A stretch of 64,000 nt of DNA from Streptomyces sp. LHD-70 (GTDB taxonomy: Bacteria > Actinomycetota > Actinomycetes > Streptomycetales > Streptomycetaceae), in the NCBI RefSeq assembly GCF_031157275.1, contig NZ_JAVIFW010000010.1:248001-312000 (forward strand), given 5' to 3'. The position numbers were made by a program, and so were the translations under genes. Shown piece after piece: positions 27,153-35,901 of the stretch. A model generated the notes under the pieces. That model did no database searches. It saw nothing but the letters and a program-made list of their open reading frames with translations, and was not told the origin of the DNA. Positions within the stretch are counted from its first letter, which is position 1; each line of letters opens with the position of its first letter.

Positions 27153-27998
27153 ATGACGCGGGTGCTAGGGCCCGTCTCCCCGATCTTTGCGGGCCCGCGA
27201 CGCCTGGCACGGCACCTCGCCGCACGCCCGAATCACCCAAGTACGTCCAGTACGAGGGAGATCCGGGCGCACGCCGATGCACCGCACCAGACGCCGCGGG
27301 CTGATCCGCAAAGATCGGGGAGGCGGGCCCTAGTGGTGGAGGACGATCCGCAGCTCGTACGGGCACTGGTGATCAACCTTCAGGCACGTTCGTACGAGGT
27401 GGACGCCGCCCCCGACGCGACGACCGCGCTGCGGCTCGCCGCGGTGCGCGGACCGGACGTCATCGTCCTCGACCTGGGCCTGCCGGACCTGGACGGCATC
27501 CAGGTGATCAAAGTGCTGCGCGGCTTGACCAGAGCGCCGATCCTGGTGCTCACCGCACGCCGCTCCTCCGACGAGAAGGTCGAGGCCCTCGACGCCGGTG
27601 CGGACGACTACATGACCAAACCGTTCAGCATGAACGAGCTCCTGGCCCGGCTCCGGGCCGCGGAACGGCGTGCCGACTCCGCGCCCGTACGGGAGCAGGT
27701 GAGGGTCACCACCGCCGAGTTCACCGTCGACCTGGCCGCGAAGAGGGTCAGCCGGGCCGGCCGCGACATACGTCTGACCCCGACCGAATGGCACCTCCTG
27801 GAGATCCTGATCAGCAACCCCGGGAAGCTCATCACGCAGCGCCACCTGCTGCACGAGGTCTGGGGGGTCTCCCAGAGCAACAAGACCAACTATCTCCGCG
27901 TCTACATGGCCCAGCTGCGGCGCAAACTGGAAGCCGACCCCTCCCACCCCCGCTACTTGATCACGGAACCGGGCATGGGGTACCGCTTCGAGCAGTAG
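27153..27998 (+). CDS. kdpE: KdpE response regulator with an in-frame N-terminal insertion
   Basis: An OmpR/PhoB-type regulator of 281 residues. The receiver has the acidic pair in VVEDDP, the phospho-acceptor Asp107 in VLDLGLPDLDG, Thr in LTARRS and Lys in MTKPFSMNE. The winged helix carries RLTPTEWHLLEILISNPGKLITQRHLL and NYLRVYMAQLRRKLE. Ordinary KdpE begins MTRVLVVEDD. Here MTRVL is followed by 55 residues from a MITE-like insertion, after which RALVVEDD rebuilds the first beta strand. The ATG at 27153 is preceded by GGAAGG. Without the insert the length would be 226, normal for KdpE. The protein could be functional with a tail, or be made from an internal GTG at 27333 or 27336. Confidence 0.9.
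   Translation: MTRVLGPVSPIFAGPRRLARHLAARPNHPSTSSTREIRAHADAPHQTPRADPQRSGRRALVVEDDPQLVRALVINLQARSYEVDAAPDATTALRLAAVRGPDVIVLDLGLPDLDGIQVIKVLRGLTRAPILVLTARRSSDEKVEALDAGADDYMTKPFSMNELLARLRAAERRADSAPVREQVRVTTAEFTVDLAAKRVSRAGRDIRLTPTEWHLLEILISNPGKLITQRHLLHEVWGVSQSNKTNYLRVYMAQLRRKLEADPSHPRYLITEPGMGYRFEQ
27165..27333. mobile_element. 165-bp MITE-like insertion in kdpE, flanked by CTAG
   Basis: Read inward from each end, 27165-27192 and 27333-27306 match at 27 of 28 positions, giving terminal inverted repeats that start CTAGGGCCCG and include CTCCCCGATCTTTGCGG. CTAG occurs at both edges (27165-27168 and 27330-27333) and once in the reconstructed empty site GTG-CTAG-TG, so it is a target duplication, or a TA duplication within CTAG. 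The element is too short to encode a transposase and is probably moved in trans by an IS with matching ends. CTAG suits the YTAR preference of some IS5-family elements. The length, 165 bp, is a multiple of three, and it has no stop codon in the kdpE frame. Confidence 0.85.
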
Positions 27999-28052
27999 AC
28001 GAGGACGACGCGTACGAAGACGACAAGGACGAGGGCAAGAGGAACCGGAGCC

Positions 28053-30599
28053 ATGGGACGCGGCAAGTTCAGGATCTACCTCGGCGCGGCGCCGGGCGTC
28101 GGCAAGACCTACGCGATGCTGTCCGAGGGGCACCGCCGCGTCGAGCGCGGCACGGACTGCGTGGTCGCCTTCGTGGCGACCCACGACCGGCCGCGCACCG
28201 AGGTGATGCTGCACGGCCTCGAACAGGTCGCGCACAGCGAACTGGACTACCGGGGCTCGGTGTTCACGGAGATGGACGTGGACGCCGTACTGGAGCGCGG
28301 TCCCGCGGTCGCCCTCGTCGACGAACTGGCGCACACCAACGTCCCCGGCTCCCGCAACGCCAAGCGCTGGCAGGACGTCGAGGAGCTCCTGGCCGCGGGC
28401 ATCGACGTCGTCTCGACGGTCAACATCCAGCACCTCGAATCACTGGGCGACGTCGTCGAGTCGATCACCGGGATCCGGCAGCGGGAGACCGTCCCCGACG
28501 AGGTCGTACGCCGCGCGGACCAGATCGAACTCGTCGACATGTCACCGCAGGCCCTGCGCCGCCGCATGGCCCACGGCAACATCTACAAGCCCGACAAGAT
28601 CGACGCGGCCCTGTCCAACTACTTCCGGCCCGGAAACCTCACCGCCCTGCGGGAGTTGGCGCTGCTCTGGACCGCCGACCGGGTGGACGAATACCTCAAC
28701 CAGTACCGCTCCGAGCACAGCGTCTCCACCATCTGGGGCTCCCGCGAACGCATCGTCGTCGGCCTCACCGGTGGCCCGGAGGGCCGTACGCTCATCCGCC
28801 GCGCGGCCCGGCTCGCCGAGAAGGGCGCAGGGGGCGAGCTGCTCGCCGTGTACATCGCCCGCAGCGACGGCCTGTCCAACGCGTCGCCGAAGGAACTCGT
28901 CGTCCAGCGCACCCTGACCGACGACCTCGGCGGCACCTTCCACCACGTCATCGGCGACGACATCCCCACGGCACTCCTGGAGTTCGCCCGCGGCGTCAAC
29001 GCCACCCAGATCGTCCTCGGCGTCTCCCGCCGCAAGCCCTGGCAGTACGTCTTCGGCCCCGGCGTCAGCGCGACCGTGGCCCTCGACTCGGGCCCCGACC
29101 TCGATGTCCACCTGGTCACCCACGACGCCATGGGCCAGGGCCGCGCCCTTCCGGTGGCCCGCTCGGCGCGGCTCGGCCGGGGCCGGATCCTGGCCGGCTG
29201 GCTGACCGGAGTCGCCGGCCCGGCCCTGCTCGCCTACCTGCTGACCAGCGTCCTTCCGGACGTGGGCCTGGCCAACGACATGCTGCTGTTCCTCGGCCTG
29301 ACGGTCGGCGCCGCCCTGCTCGGCGGCCGGTGGCCGGCCCTCGGGTGCGCGGTGGTCAGCTCCCTGCTGATCAACTGGTACTTCACCCCGCCGGTGCACA
29401 CGCTGACCATCTCGGACGCGCAGAACGTCGTCGCCATCGCCATCTTCGTGGGCGTCGCCGTCGCGGTCGCCTCGGTCGTCGACCGTGCCGCCCGCCGCAC
29501 CAAGGAGGCGGCCCGGCTGCGCGCCGAGTCGGAGATCCTCTCCTTCCTGGCCGGCAGCGTCCTGCGCGGCGACACCGGCCTCGAGGCCCTGCTGGAACGC
29601 GTCCGCGAGACGTTCAGCATGGAGTCCGCCGCGCTCCTGGAACGCGCCAGCGACGTCGACCCGTGGACGTGCACGGCCCGCGTCGGCAGCGGCGAGCCGC
29701 CCGCCCGGCCCGAGGACGCCGATGTGGACGTCCCCGTCGGCGACGACCTGTCCCTGGCCCTCACCGGCAGGGTGCTCCCCGCCGAGGACCGCCGCGTCCT
29801 CGCCGCGTTCGCCGCCCAGGCAGCCGTGGTCCTCGACCGCCGCCGCCTGAAGGACCAGGCCGAACAGGCCCGCACCATGGCCGTGGACAACCGCATCCGC
29901 ACCGCGCTGCTCGCCGCCGTGTCACACGACCTGCGGACGCCGCTCGCCGGCATCAAGGCCTCCGTGTCCTCGCTGCGTTCGGACGACGTGGAGTGGTCCG
30001 AGGAGGACCGCGCCGAGCTGCTCGAAGGGATCGAGGACGGCGCCGACCGCCTCGACCACCTGGTCGGCAACCTCCTCGACATGTCCCGCCTGCAGACCGG
30101 CACCGTCACGCCCCTGATCCGTGAGACCGACCTCGACGAGGTGGTGCCGATGGCGCTCGGCGGCGTACCCGAGGACAGCGTGCACCTCGACATCCCCGAG
30201 ACCCTCCCCATGATCTCGGCGGACCGGGGCCTGCTCGAACGCGCCGTCGCCAACGTCGTCGAGAACGCGGTCAAGTACAGCCCCGAGGGCCGGGCCGTCC
30301 TGGTCTCCGCCAGCACGATGGCCGACCGGGTCGAGGTGCGCGTCGTGGACCGCGGCCCCGGCGTCCCCGACGACGCCAAGGACCGCATCTTCGAGCCGTT
30401 CCAGCGCTACGGCGACGTGCCGCGCGGCGCCGGGGTAGGCCTCGGCCTCGCGGTCGCCCGCGGCTTCACCGAAGCGATGGGCGGCACGCTGACGGCCGAG
30501 GACACGCCTGGCGGGGGCCTGACGATGGTCCTCACCCTGCGCGCCGGCCCGAGCCGTACGGGAACGAGCGCGGACCTTCCGCCGACCGTTACGACGTAG
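28053..30599 (+). CDS. kdpD: KdpD sensor histidine kinase
   Basis: An 848-residue K+ and turgor sensor. The N-terminal KdpD domain has a Walker A GAAPGVGKTY (11-20) and VDELAHTNVPGSRN. A universal-stress-like domain follows (RIVVGLTGGPEGRTLIRRAARLA). Four close-spaced membrane helices lie around residues 370-480, then a GAF-like region, the phospho-acceptor His in AVSHDLRTPL (near 624) and an ATPase domain with NVVENAVKYSPEG, DRGPGVP and GAGVGLGLAVARGF. GGAG lies 3 bases before the ATG. It phosphorylates KdpE, whose gene lies just upstream. E. coli has the order kdpD-kdpE; here it is reversed. Confidence 0.96.
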   Translation: MGRGKFRIYLGAAPGVGKTYAMLSEGHRRVERGTDCVVAFVATHDRPRTEVMLHGLEQVAHSELDYRGSVFTEMDVDAVLERGPAVALVDELAHTNVPGSRNAKRWQDVEELLAAGIDVVSTVNIQHLESLGDVVESITGIRQRETVPDEVVRRADQIELVDMSPQALRRRMAHGNIYKPDKIDAALSNYFRPGNLTALRELALLWTADRVDEYLNQYRSEHSVSTIWGSRERIVVGLTGGPEGRTLIRRAARLAEKGAGGELLAVYIARSDGLSNASPKELVVQRTLTDDLGGTFHHVIGDDIPTALLEFARGVNATQIVLGVSRRKPWQYVFGPGVSATVALDSGPDLDVHLVTHDAMGQGRALPVARSARLGRGRILAGWLTGVAGPALLAYLLTSVLPDVGLANDMLLFLGLTVGAALLGGRWPALGCAVVSSLLINWYFTPPVHTLTISDAQNVVAIAIFVGVAVAVASVVDRAARRTKEAARLRAESEILSFLAGSVLRGDTGLEALLERVRETFSMESAALLERASDVDPWTCTARVGSGEPPARPEDADVDVPVGDDLSLALTGRVLPAEDRRVLAAFAAQAAVVLDRRRLKDQAEQARTMAVDNRIRTALLAAVSHDLRTPLAGIKASVSSLRSDDVEWSEEDRAELLEGIEDGADRLDHLVGNLLDMSRLQTGTVTPLIRETDLDEVVPMALGGVPEDSVHLDIPETLPMISADRGLLERAVANVVENAVKYSPEGRAVLVSASTMADRVEVRVVDRGPGVPDDAKDRIFEPFQRYGDVPRGAGVGLGLAVARGFTEAMGGTLTAEDTPGGGLTMVLTLRAGPSRTGTSADLPPTVTT

Positions 30600-30628
30600 G
30601 CCGCGTCCGCACGTCCCTGGCGGCCAAC

Positions 30629-30648
30629 GCCCCCGCCGCAGCGGGGGC
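30629..30648 (+). terminator. terminator after kdpD
   Basis: GCCCCCGC (30629-30636), loop CGCA and GCGGGGGC (30641-30648) form a perfect 8-bp G/C stem 30 bases after the kdpD stop, between kdpD and the converging decarboxylase gene. Confidence 0.7.
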
Positions 30649-30674
30649 ATGACCACTGGGGACTTACGCACGCA

Positions 30675-32012
30675 TCACAGGCCCACGTCCCGGCTGTGGA
30701 GGTCCTCCGCGGACTCGCGGCGTACGAGGAGGCGGGCGCGGCCGTCGCGTACGGCGGCCACCGGGGGGCGGCCGACGAGGTTGTAGCCGGAGGCCATCGA
30801 CAGGTGGTACGCCCCGGCGACCGGCAGGGCGACCAGGTCCCCGGGACGTACGTCGTCGGGAAGGGGGACGTCCGCGGCGACCACGTCCCCGGCCTCGCAG
30901 TGCCGGCCCACCACGGTCACCGGCGCGAGGGTGGTGCTGACGCGCCGGCCCACCAGGCGGGGTGCGTAGCGCACGCCGTACAGCGCGGGCCGCGGGTTGT
31001 CGCTCATCCCGCCGTCCACCGCGACGAACGTGCGGCCACCGGTGTGCTTGACGGTCACGACGCGGTACAGCGCCACCCCGGCGGGGCCCGCGACGGCGCG
31101 GCCGGGTTCGAGGATCAGACGCGGCACGGGGAGTCCGGCCGCCGCGCACGCCTCGATCAGCTCGGCCCGGACCTTTCGGGCCAGGAGGGGCAGGTCCAGG
31201 GCCCGTTCGCCGGGGCGGTAGGCGATGCCGTGACCGCCGCCGAGGTCCAACTCCGGCAGTACGAGGCCGTGTTGGTCGTGCAGCCGGGCCATCAGGCCCA
31301 CCATGCGCCGTACGGCCGCGACGTACGGTTTGACGGCGGTGATCTGTGAGCCCAAGTGGCAGTGCAGGCCCGTCAGTTCGAGCTGCGGCTGGTCGAGGAT
31401 GCGGGCGATCGCGTGCTGGGCGTAGCCGTCGGAGATGGACAGGCCGAACTTCTGGTCGGCGGTGCCGGTGCGGATCTTCTCGTGGCCGCCCGCGCTGATG
31501 CCGGGCACGACACGGACCATTACCTTCTGGTGCCCGTCAGGACCGACCGCCGCGGCGAGGCGGGCGATCTCGGAGGGGCTGTCGATGACGATGCGGCCGA
31601 CGCCGTACCGCAGGGCCTGCCCGAGGTCGTCCGGCGTCTTGGCGTTGCCGTGCAGGACGATCCGGTCGGCCGGGAACCCGGCGGAGAGCGCGAGTTGGAG
31701 TTCGCCCGCGGAGCAGACGTCGAGGCCGAGGCCTTCCTCGCGCACCCAGCCCGCCATGGCCCGGCACAGGAACGCCTTCGCGGCGTAGTGGATCTCGGCC
31801 TCCGGGAACGTGTCCCGGTACGTGCGGCAGCGGCGGCGCACCTCGTCCTCGTCGAGGACGTACGCCGGGGTCCCGAAGCGCTCGGCGATCTCGGTCAGCC
31901 GCACACCGCCGACGGACAGCTCGCCGGGCCGGGGCTCGGCGGTGGAGGCCGGCCAGACCGCGAGTCCCTCGGCGTCGGTGAGGGCGGCGGCGGGTTCGTG
32001 AACGGTGGTCAT
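30675..32012 (-). CDS. lysA: diaminopimelate decarboxylase-type PLP enzyme
   Basis: A 445-residue fold III decarboxylase. The PLP lysine is in IHYAAKAFLC, the phosphate-binding glycine loop in LDLGGGHGIAY, a His/Ser-rich contact in GLHCHLGSQI, EPGR in LILEPGRAVAGPAG, and the active-site Cys in GRHCEAGDVV. It converts meso-diaminopimelate to lysine. Housekeeping Streptomyces LysA normally has a longer N-terminus and sits by hom/thrC, which are absent here. This could therefore be a paralogue acting on another amino acid. The SAV_915-type gene lies 13 bases upstream and they probably form one transcript. Confidence 0.82.
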   Translation of the reverse strand: MTTVHEPAAALTDAEGLAVWPASTAEPRPGELSVGGVRLTEIAERFGTPAYVLDEDEVRRRCRTYRDTFPEAEIHYAAKAFLCRAMAGWVREEGLGLDVCSAGELQLALSAGFPADRIVLHGNAKTPDDLGQALRYGVGRIVIDSPSEIARLAAAVGPDGHQKVMVRVVPGISAGGHEKIRTGTADQKFGLSISDGYAQHAIARILDQPQLELTGLHCHLGSQITAVKPYVAAVRRMVGLMARLHDQHGLVLPELDLGGGHGIAYRPGERALDLPLLARKVRAELIEACAAAGLPVPRLILEPGRAVAGPAGVALYRVVTVKHTGGRTFVAVDGGMSDNPRPALYGVRYAPRLVGRRVSTTLAPVTVVGRHCEAGDVVAADVPLPDDVRPGDLVALPVAGAYHLSMASGYNLVGRPPVAAVRDGRARLLVRRESAEDLHSRDVGL

Positions 32013-32025
32013 CGGGGCGCTCACC

Positions 32026-32442
32026 TCAGCCGATCCAGTACGAAAGGGCGGTGACGAGCGCGGCGGCACCGGTCACCCGCAGTGCGCCGACGGCTTGCGG
32101 ACCCCAAGTGCCTTGGTACGAGGGGGAGTCGGGGCGCGACTCGCTCCCGTGGCGGGGCGCCGGGGCGGTGAGCAGCGGATCGATCGTGACGGTGACCGAC
32201 CCGAGCGGCGCGACGATCGTGCGCAGAGCGGGCGCGGCGAGCCGGGTCCACGACTGGCCCGTGCCGAGCGTGGCGGTCAGCGCGTGCTCGGAGGTGAAGC
32301 CGACCGCGGTGCGCTCGCCGAGCGGGGTGCGGAACAGCCGGACGGTGTGCCCGGTCGGGCCCGGCCGGACGGGGACGTAGAGCGGTCCGGCCGGGAACCG
32401 TTCGGAGGGTTCCGGGTCTTCGTCGCTCAGCAGCGTTGTCAT
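32026..32442 (-). CDS. SAV_915-family protein
   Basis: A 138-residue protein with the core typical of SAV_915 proteins: PAGPLYVPVRPGPTGHTVRLFRTPLGERTAVGFTS. The C-terminus (ALRVTGAAALVTALSYWIG) is hydrophobic. Function is unknown for the family. GGAGACACCG stands before the ATG at 32442. It ends 13 bases before lysA and likely shares its promoter. Confidence 0.7.
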   Translation of the reverse strand: MTTLLSDEDPEPSERFPAGPLYVPVRPGPTGHTVRLFRTPLGERTAVGFTSEHALTATLGTGQSWTRLAAPALRTIVAPLGSVTVTIDPLLTAPAPRHGSESRPDSPSYQGTWGPQAVGALRVTGAAALVTALSYWIG

Positions 32443-32615
32443 CGGTGTCTCCTGGAGGTCTGGAGGTGCCGAGGCGGTTCGGAGCGGGCAACGGCCCGCC
32501 CCCGTGCCTCGACGCCATGCCCAGGACGCTATGCCCGCCACCCCCGGTCCCGGGAACCGTCACTGACGGGACCCTGACGCGCAGGGCAAAGACGCTGACG
32601 CGATGGTGACGCCCC

Positions 32616-33092
32616 CTAGAAATACCCACGCTGTGAGGCGCGTTCGCGCAGGCGCGTGACGCCGAAGACCAGCGCGCCGATCGCGAGCACCGCCCCGCCC
32701 CCGATCGGCAGCAACGAGTCCATGACCATGCTCCTGCGCTGGTCGGCCACGCTCGCCTCGCCCACGTCCTGCCCGTTCAGGAGCAGGCGGCAGTCGGTCG
32801 TCTCGGACGGAGTGCAGTACGGCTCGAACGTCACGATGGCGTGCACCCCGAAGGCGACCAGGCTCACACCGACTCCCAGCACGAGCAGACACAGCAGGAA
32901 GACCGCCACCGTCAGGACCCGGCCGTCGAGGGCGAGCACCACGCCCACGAGCACGCTGACGAAGATGATCGCCGCGTAGGCGAGGGTGACCCAGACCCAC
33001 AACCCGCTCGCGAATCCCACCGGCAGCAGGATCACCGAGAACGCCAGACACCAGTAGAGGCCGTTGCGGAGACTGTCCTGCAGATCTTCCAT
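32616..33092 (-). CDS. hypothetical membrane protein
   Basis: A 158-residue protein with four predicted membrane helices: two near residues 15-50, one at about 55-80 and one near 130-150. An external loop carries a Cys pair and acidic residues (EPYCTPSETTDCRLL), probably a disulfide. The ATG at 33092 has AGGGGGG just upstream; an in-frame ATG at 33113 is possible. No known family was recognised. Confidence 0.65.
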   Translation of the reverse strand: MEDLQDSLRNGLYWCLAFSVILLPVGFASGLWVWVTLAYAAIIFVSVLVGVVLALDGRVLTVAVFLLCLLVLGVGVSLVAFGVHAIVTFEPYCTPSETTDCRLLLNGQDVGEASVADQRRSMVMDSLLPIGGGAVLAIGALVFGVTRLRERASQRGYF

Positions 33093-33374
33093 CGGCCCCC
33101 CTGCCCACGCCATCGCCCACCGCGGGTGGCGCCGCCCGCCCCGCGCCGTACTCCAGGAGCCCCGGCGGGGGACGCACCGCAGTGTAGGGGGCGGATACGG
33201 AACGCGTCGACGGGCTGCGGAGCCCCAACTCCGGGTCCGATCGGCTCAGTTCCCGTGGACCATGTCGTACGCGACCTCCGGCAGGAACTGCCTCTCGGCG
33301 ACTCCCACGTCAGGCCCCGTTCGACCGCCCGGCCCAGCCCACCGGTCGGCCCACCGGCCCGCCCAACGAAACCC

Positions 33375-34436
33375 TCACAGACGCCCCGAGAACCCGTCCT
33401 CGTCAGGAAACCGTGCGCGGAACGGTGCAGGTGAGAGACGTCCGCGGGTGCGGCCGTGGTGGTCGAGCAGGTGTCCCATGCGCTTCGGGGTCTCCAGGAT
33501 CACGGAACGGTTCCGGACCTGCAGTGCCGGGAACCGGTCGGCGAGGAGTGCCTCCAGGGCGCTCGCACCGCTCATCGACGGCAGCCAGATGACGAAGAGG
33601 AGGTTGTGCGGGCCGCTGATCGACGCGGAGAGCCGCACCGGCGCCAGTTGGGAGAGCGCGATCCCGGTCGCCTCCAACTGCGCGTGCGGCACGGCGGCGT
33701 GGTAGATCGCCGCCGCCGGATAGCCGCCGAGAGGGCGGGCGAAGTCGCAGCGGAACGCGATGTCGCCGTCCCGCATCAGCCGCTGCAGCCGCCGCCGGGC
33801 GGTGTGTTCGCTGAGGCCCGTGCGAGCGCCGAGCTCGGTGTACGCGAGCCGCCCGTCGGCACCGAGTGCGCCGATCAGCGCCTGGTCCTCCGGTGGCAAG
33901 TACCGCACGGAGTCGGCCGTGTCGGACGGCAGATGCGGCGTGCGCCCCGACGTCAGCCGGGCCCGGCCCGCGGGCTCCAGGGCGCCCACGGTCCAGTCGC
34001 TGCCCTCTCCGTAGAGCCGCAGGCACGGGCGGGTGCGGGACGACTGGACGCCGGGCAGGGCGCCGAGTACGTCGTTCACCCACTGGCCGAGCGCGGGCAG
34101 ACCGTCGCTGACCACGGACAGGAACAGGTCGAAGTCACCGGCGGTGCGGTCGATCCCGAACACGCACTCCTGCGCGGCCATCGCGGCGGCGACCAGGCTC
34201 ACCTGGCCGGGACGACAGGTCACCTCGATATGGGCGACGGTCACCGTCTTCGGGGACTGGTACCCGGTCAGCCAGGCGAGCCCGGCGTCGGTGAGCTGGG
34301 ACCAGCGGCGTGCCGCGGTCCTGGCGTCGACGTCGAGGGCGCGCCCGATCTCGGACCAGGGGGCGCGCGGCGCCTCCTGCAGGGCGTGCACGAGGGCGAG
34401 GTCGAGCTCGGAGAACGGCATGCGGGAATCGGGCAC
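33375..34436 (-). CDS. Lrp/AsnC-family regulator, tandem type
   Basis: A 353-residue regulator with two winged helices and two ligand-binding segments, twice the size of ordinary Lrp. The first HTH is ELDLALVHALQEAPRAPWSEIGRALDVDARTAARRW, the second LIGALGADGRLAYTELGARTGLSEHTARRRLQRL. RAM-like regions follow each one. The GTG at 34436 has AGGAG 5 bases upstream; the ATG at 34421 is an alternative. The gene is divergent from the MFS-M20-CapA operon (121-base gap) and is its likely regulator. The family senses amino acids or related molecules. Confidence 0.85.
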   Translation of the reverse strand: MPDSRMPFSELDLALVHALQEAPRAPWSEIGRALDVDARTAARRWSQLTDAGLAWLTGYQSPKTVTVAHIEVTCRPGQVSLVAAAMAAQECVFGIDRTAGDFDLFLSVVSDGLPALGQWVNDVLGALPGVQSSRTRPCLRLYGEGSDWTVGALEPAGRARLTSGRTPHLPSDTADSVRYLPPEDQALIGALGADGRLAYTELGARTGLSEHTARRRLQRLMRDGDIAFRCDFARPLGGYPAAAIYHAAVPHAQLEATGIALSQLAPVRLSASISGPHNLLFVIWLPSMSGASALEALLADRFPALQVRNRSVILETPKRMGHLLDHHGRTRGRLSPAPFRARFPDEDGFSGRL

Positions 34437-34557
34437 AGATGCTCCTGTCCAGATGCTTTCCGGCAATTCTATGGACCGATCGTGCGGCGATCCGAAGGTT
34501 TCCCTGTCCGGCCGCGCACCGCGTCGGCTATCCGGCAGCAGTTGAGAGAGGAGTGTC

Positions 34558-35901
34558 GTGACCGCTCCGTCCGCCCCGACGCCAAGGGCCCGACCGATGG
34601 ACCGCACGGCGCGGATCACCGTGGGCCTGCTGTTCGTCGCCTGGCTGATCGACTACGCCGATCGGCTCGTGATCAACTTCGTACTGCCCGACATCGGCGA
34701 CGAATTCGACCTGGACCACGGACAGTTGGGCCTGCTCGTCTCCGTCTTCTTCGCCGCGTACGCGCTCTGCCAGATACCCGGCGGCTTCCTCGCCGACCGC
34801 TTCGGCGCCAAGCGGGTCACTCTCGCCGCGATCCTCATCTGGTCCGCCTTCACCGCCCTGACCGGCGCCGCGTGGTCGTTCGCCGTCCTGCTGATCCTCC
34901 GCTTCCTCTTCGGTGTCGCTGAGGGCGTCTTCCCGGCCGCCTCGACGAAACTCCTGGTCGAGCGGACCCATGTGGACAACCGGATGAAGGCCCAGGGCCT
35001 GGTGCTCAGCTCCAACGCCCTGGCGGCCGCCGTCGGCCCGCTCGCCGTGGCCCCGCTCGTCGCGGTCTTCGGCTGGCGCTCGGCGTTCTACTCGATGGCC
35101 GCGGTCGGGATCCTCGTGTTCGTCGCCGTACGCCTCTGGCTGCCCGGCAGCCGACAGCAGGACGGGCCCACCGAGGCCGCCGTCCCACCGGCCGGGCCTG
35201 CCGTGAAGGCGCTGCTCGGGCGGTGGGTGATGTGGCGCTTCTCCCTGATGACCTTCGGCTACAGCCTGATCCTGTGGGGCCTCAACACCTGGATCCCCAC
35301 GTACCTGCACGAGGAGCACGACGTCTCCCTCGCACAGTCCGGGGCGCTCATCGCGATCCCGGCGCTGGCGGCGGCGGCCTGCACCGCGTTCGGCGGCCGC
35401 ATCGCCGACCGTCTGGGCGGCCACCAGCGCAAGGTGGTCGTGCCCGGCATGACGGTGGCCGCGGTGTCCTTGGTGTGCATGGTCCTGTGGCCCACCCTGA
35501 CCGGATTCATCGTCTTCGCCACGCTCGCCGTCTCCGGCGCCTCCATCGGCTTCATCTCGTTCCAGACCGTGCCGCTGCGCAGCCTGCCCTCGGCGTACGT
35601 GGGCGTGGCCTCCGGCATGATCATCTTCGGTGGGCAGGTGGCCGGGATGGTCGCCCCCGCCGCGCTCGGCTTCATCGCCGACGCCTTCTCCTTCGAGGCG
35701 GGCTTCGCCTGCCTCGTACTCGGCGCGGTCCTCAGCGCCGTCATGTCGCTCTGCACGCCCCAGGACACACCCGCCTTCCAGAAGGCCGTATGCGCCCACC
35801 TGCCGCGCCTCACCCCTGAAACCCCTGGCACCCCTGAGACCTCCAGGACTCCCGAAACCCCTGAAACCCCTGAAACCCCTGAAACGGAGCGTGCTTCATG
35901 A
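34558..35901 (+). CDS. MFS transporter, anion:cation symporter-like
   Basis: A 447-residue carrier with 12 predicted helices. First helix LLFVAWLIDYADRLVINFVLPDIGDEF, loop motif GGFLADRFGAKR and the repeated GGRIADRLGGHQRK are major facilitator signatures. The DYADR and GVAEGVFPAAS segments match organic-anion carriers. The last 30 residues are a low-complexity Pro-Glu-Thr tail (TPETPETPETPETE) encoded by a 9-bp tandem repeat at 35854-35885. The GTG start has GAGAGGAG upstream. The stop overlaps the next ATG, so import is coupled to the M20 hydrolase. Confidence 0.86.
   Translation: MTAPSAPTPRARPMDRTARITVGLLFVAWLIDYADRLVINFVLPDIGDEFDLDHGQLGLLVSVFFAAYALCQIPGGFLADRFGAKRVTLAAILIWSAFTALTGAAWSFAVLLILRFLFGVAEGVFPAASTKLLVERTHVDNRMKAQGLVLSSNALAAAVGPLAVAPLVAVFGWRSAFYSMAAVGILVFVAVRLWLPGSRQQDGPTEAAVPPAGPAVKALLGRWVMWRFSLMTFGYSLILWGLNTWIPTYLHEEHDVSLAQSGALIAIPALAAAACTAFGGRIADRLGGHQRKVVVPGMTVAAVSLVCMVLWPTLTGFIVFATLAVSGASIGFISFQTVPLRSLPSAYVGVASGMIIFGGQVAGMVAPAALGFIADAFSFEAGFACLVLGAVLSAVMSLCTPQDTPAFQKAVCAHLPRLTPETPGTPETSRTPETPETPETPETERAS

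Noticed and set aside
33246..33330. Minus-strand frame ending VAERQFLPEVAYDMVHGN before a TGA
   Set aside because: Codon use is good and it could be a 3' gene fragment, but there is no start, no recognised family and only about 25 codons.
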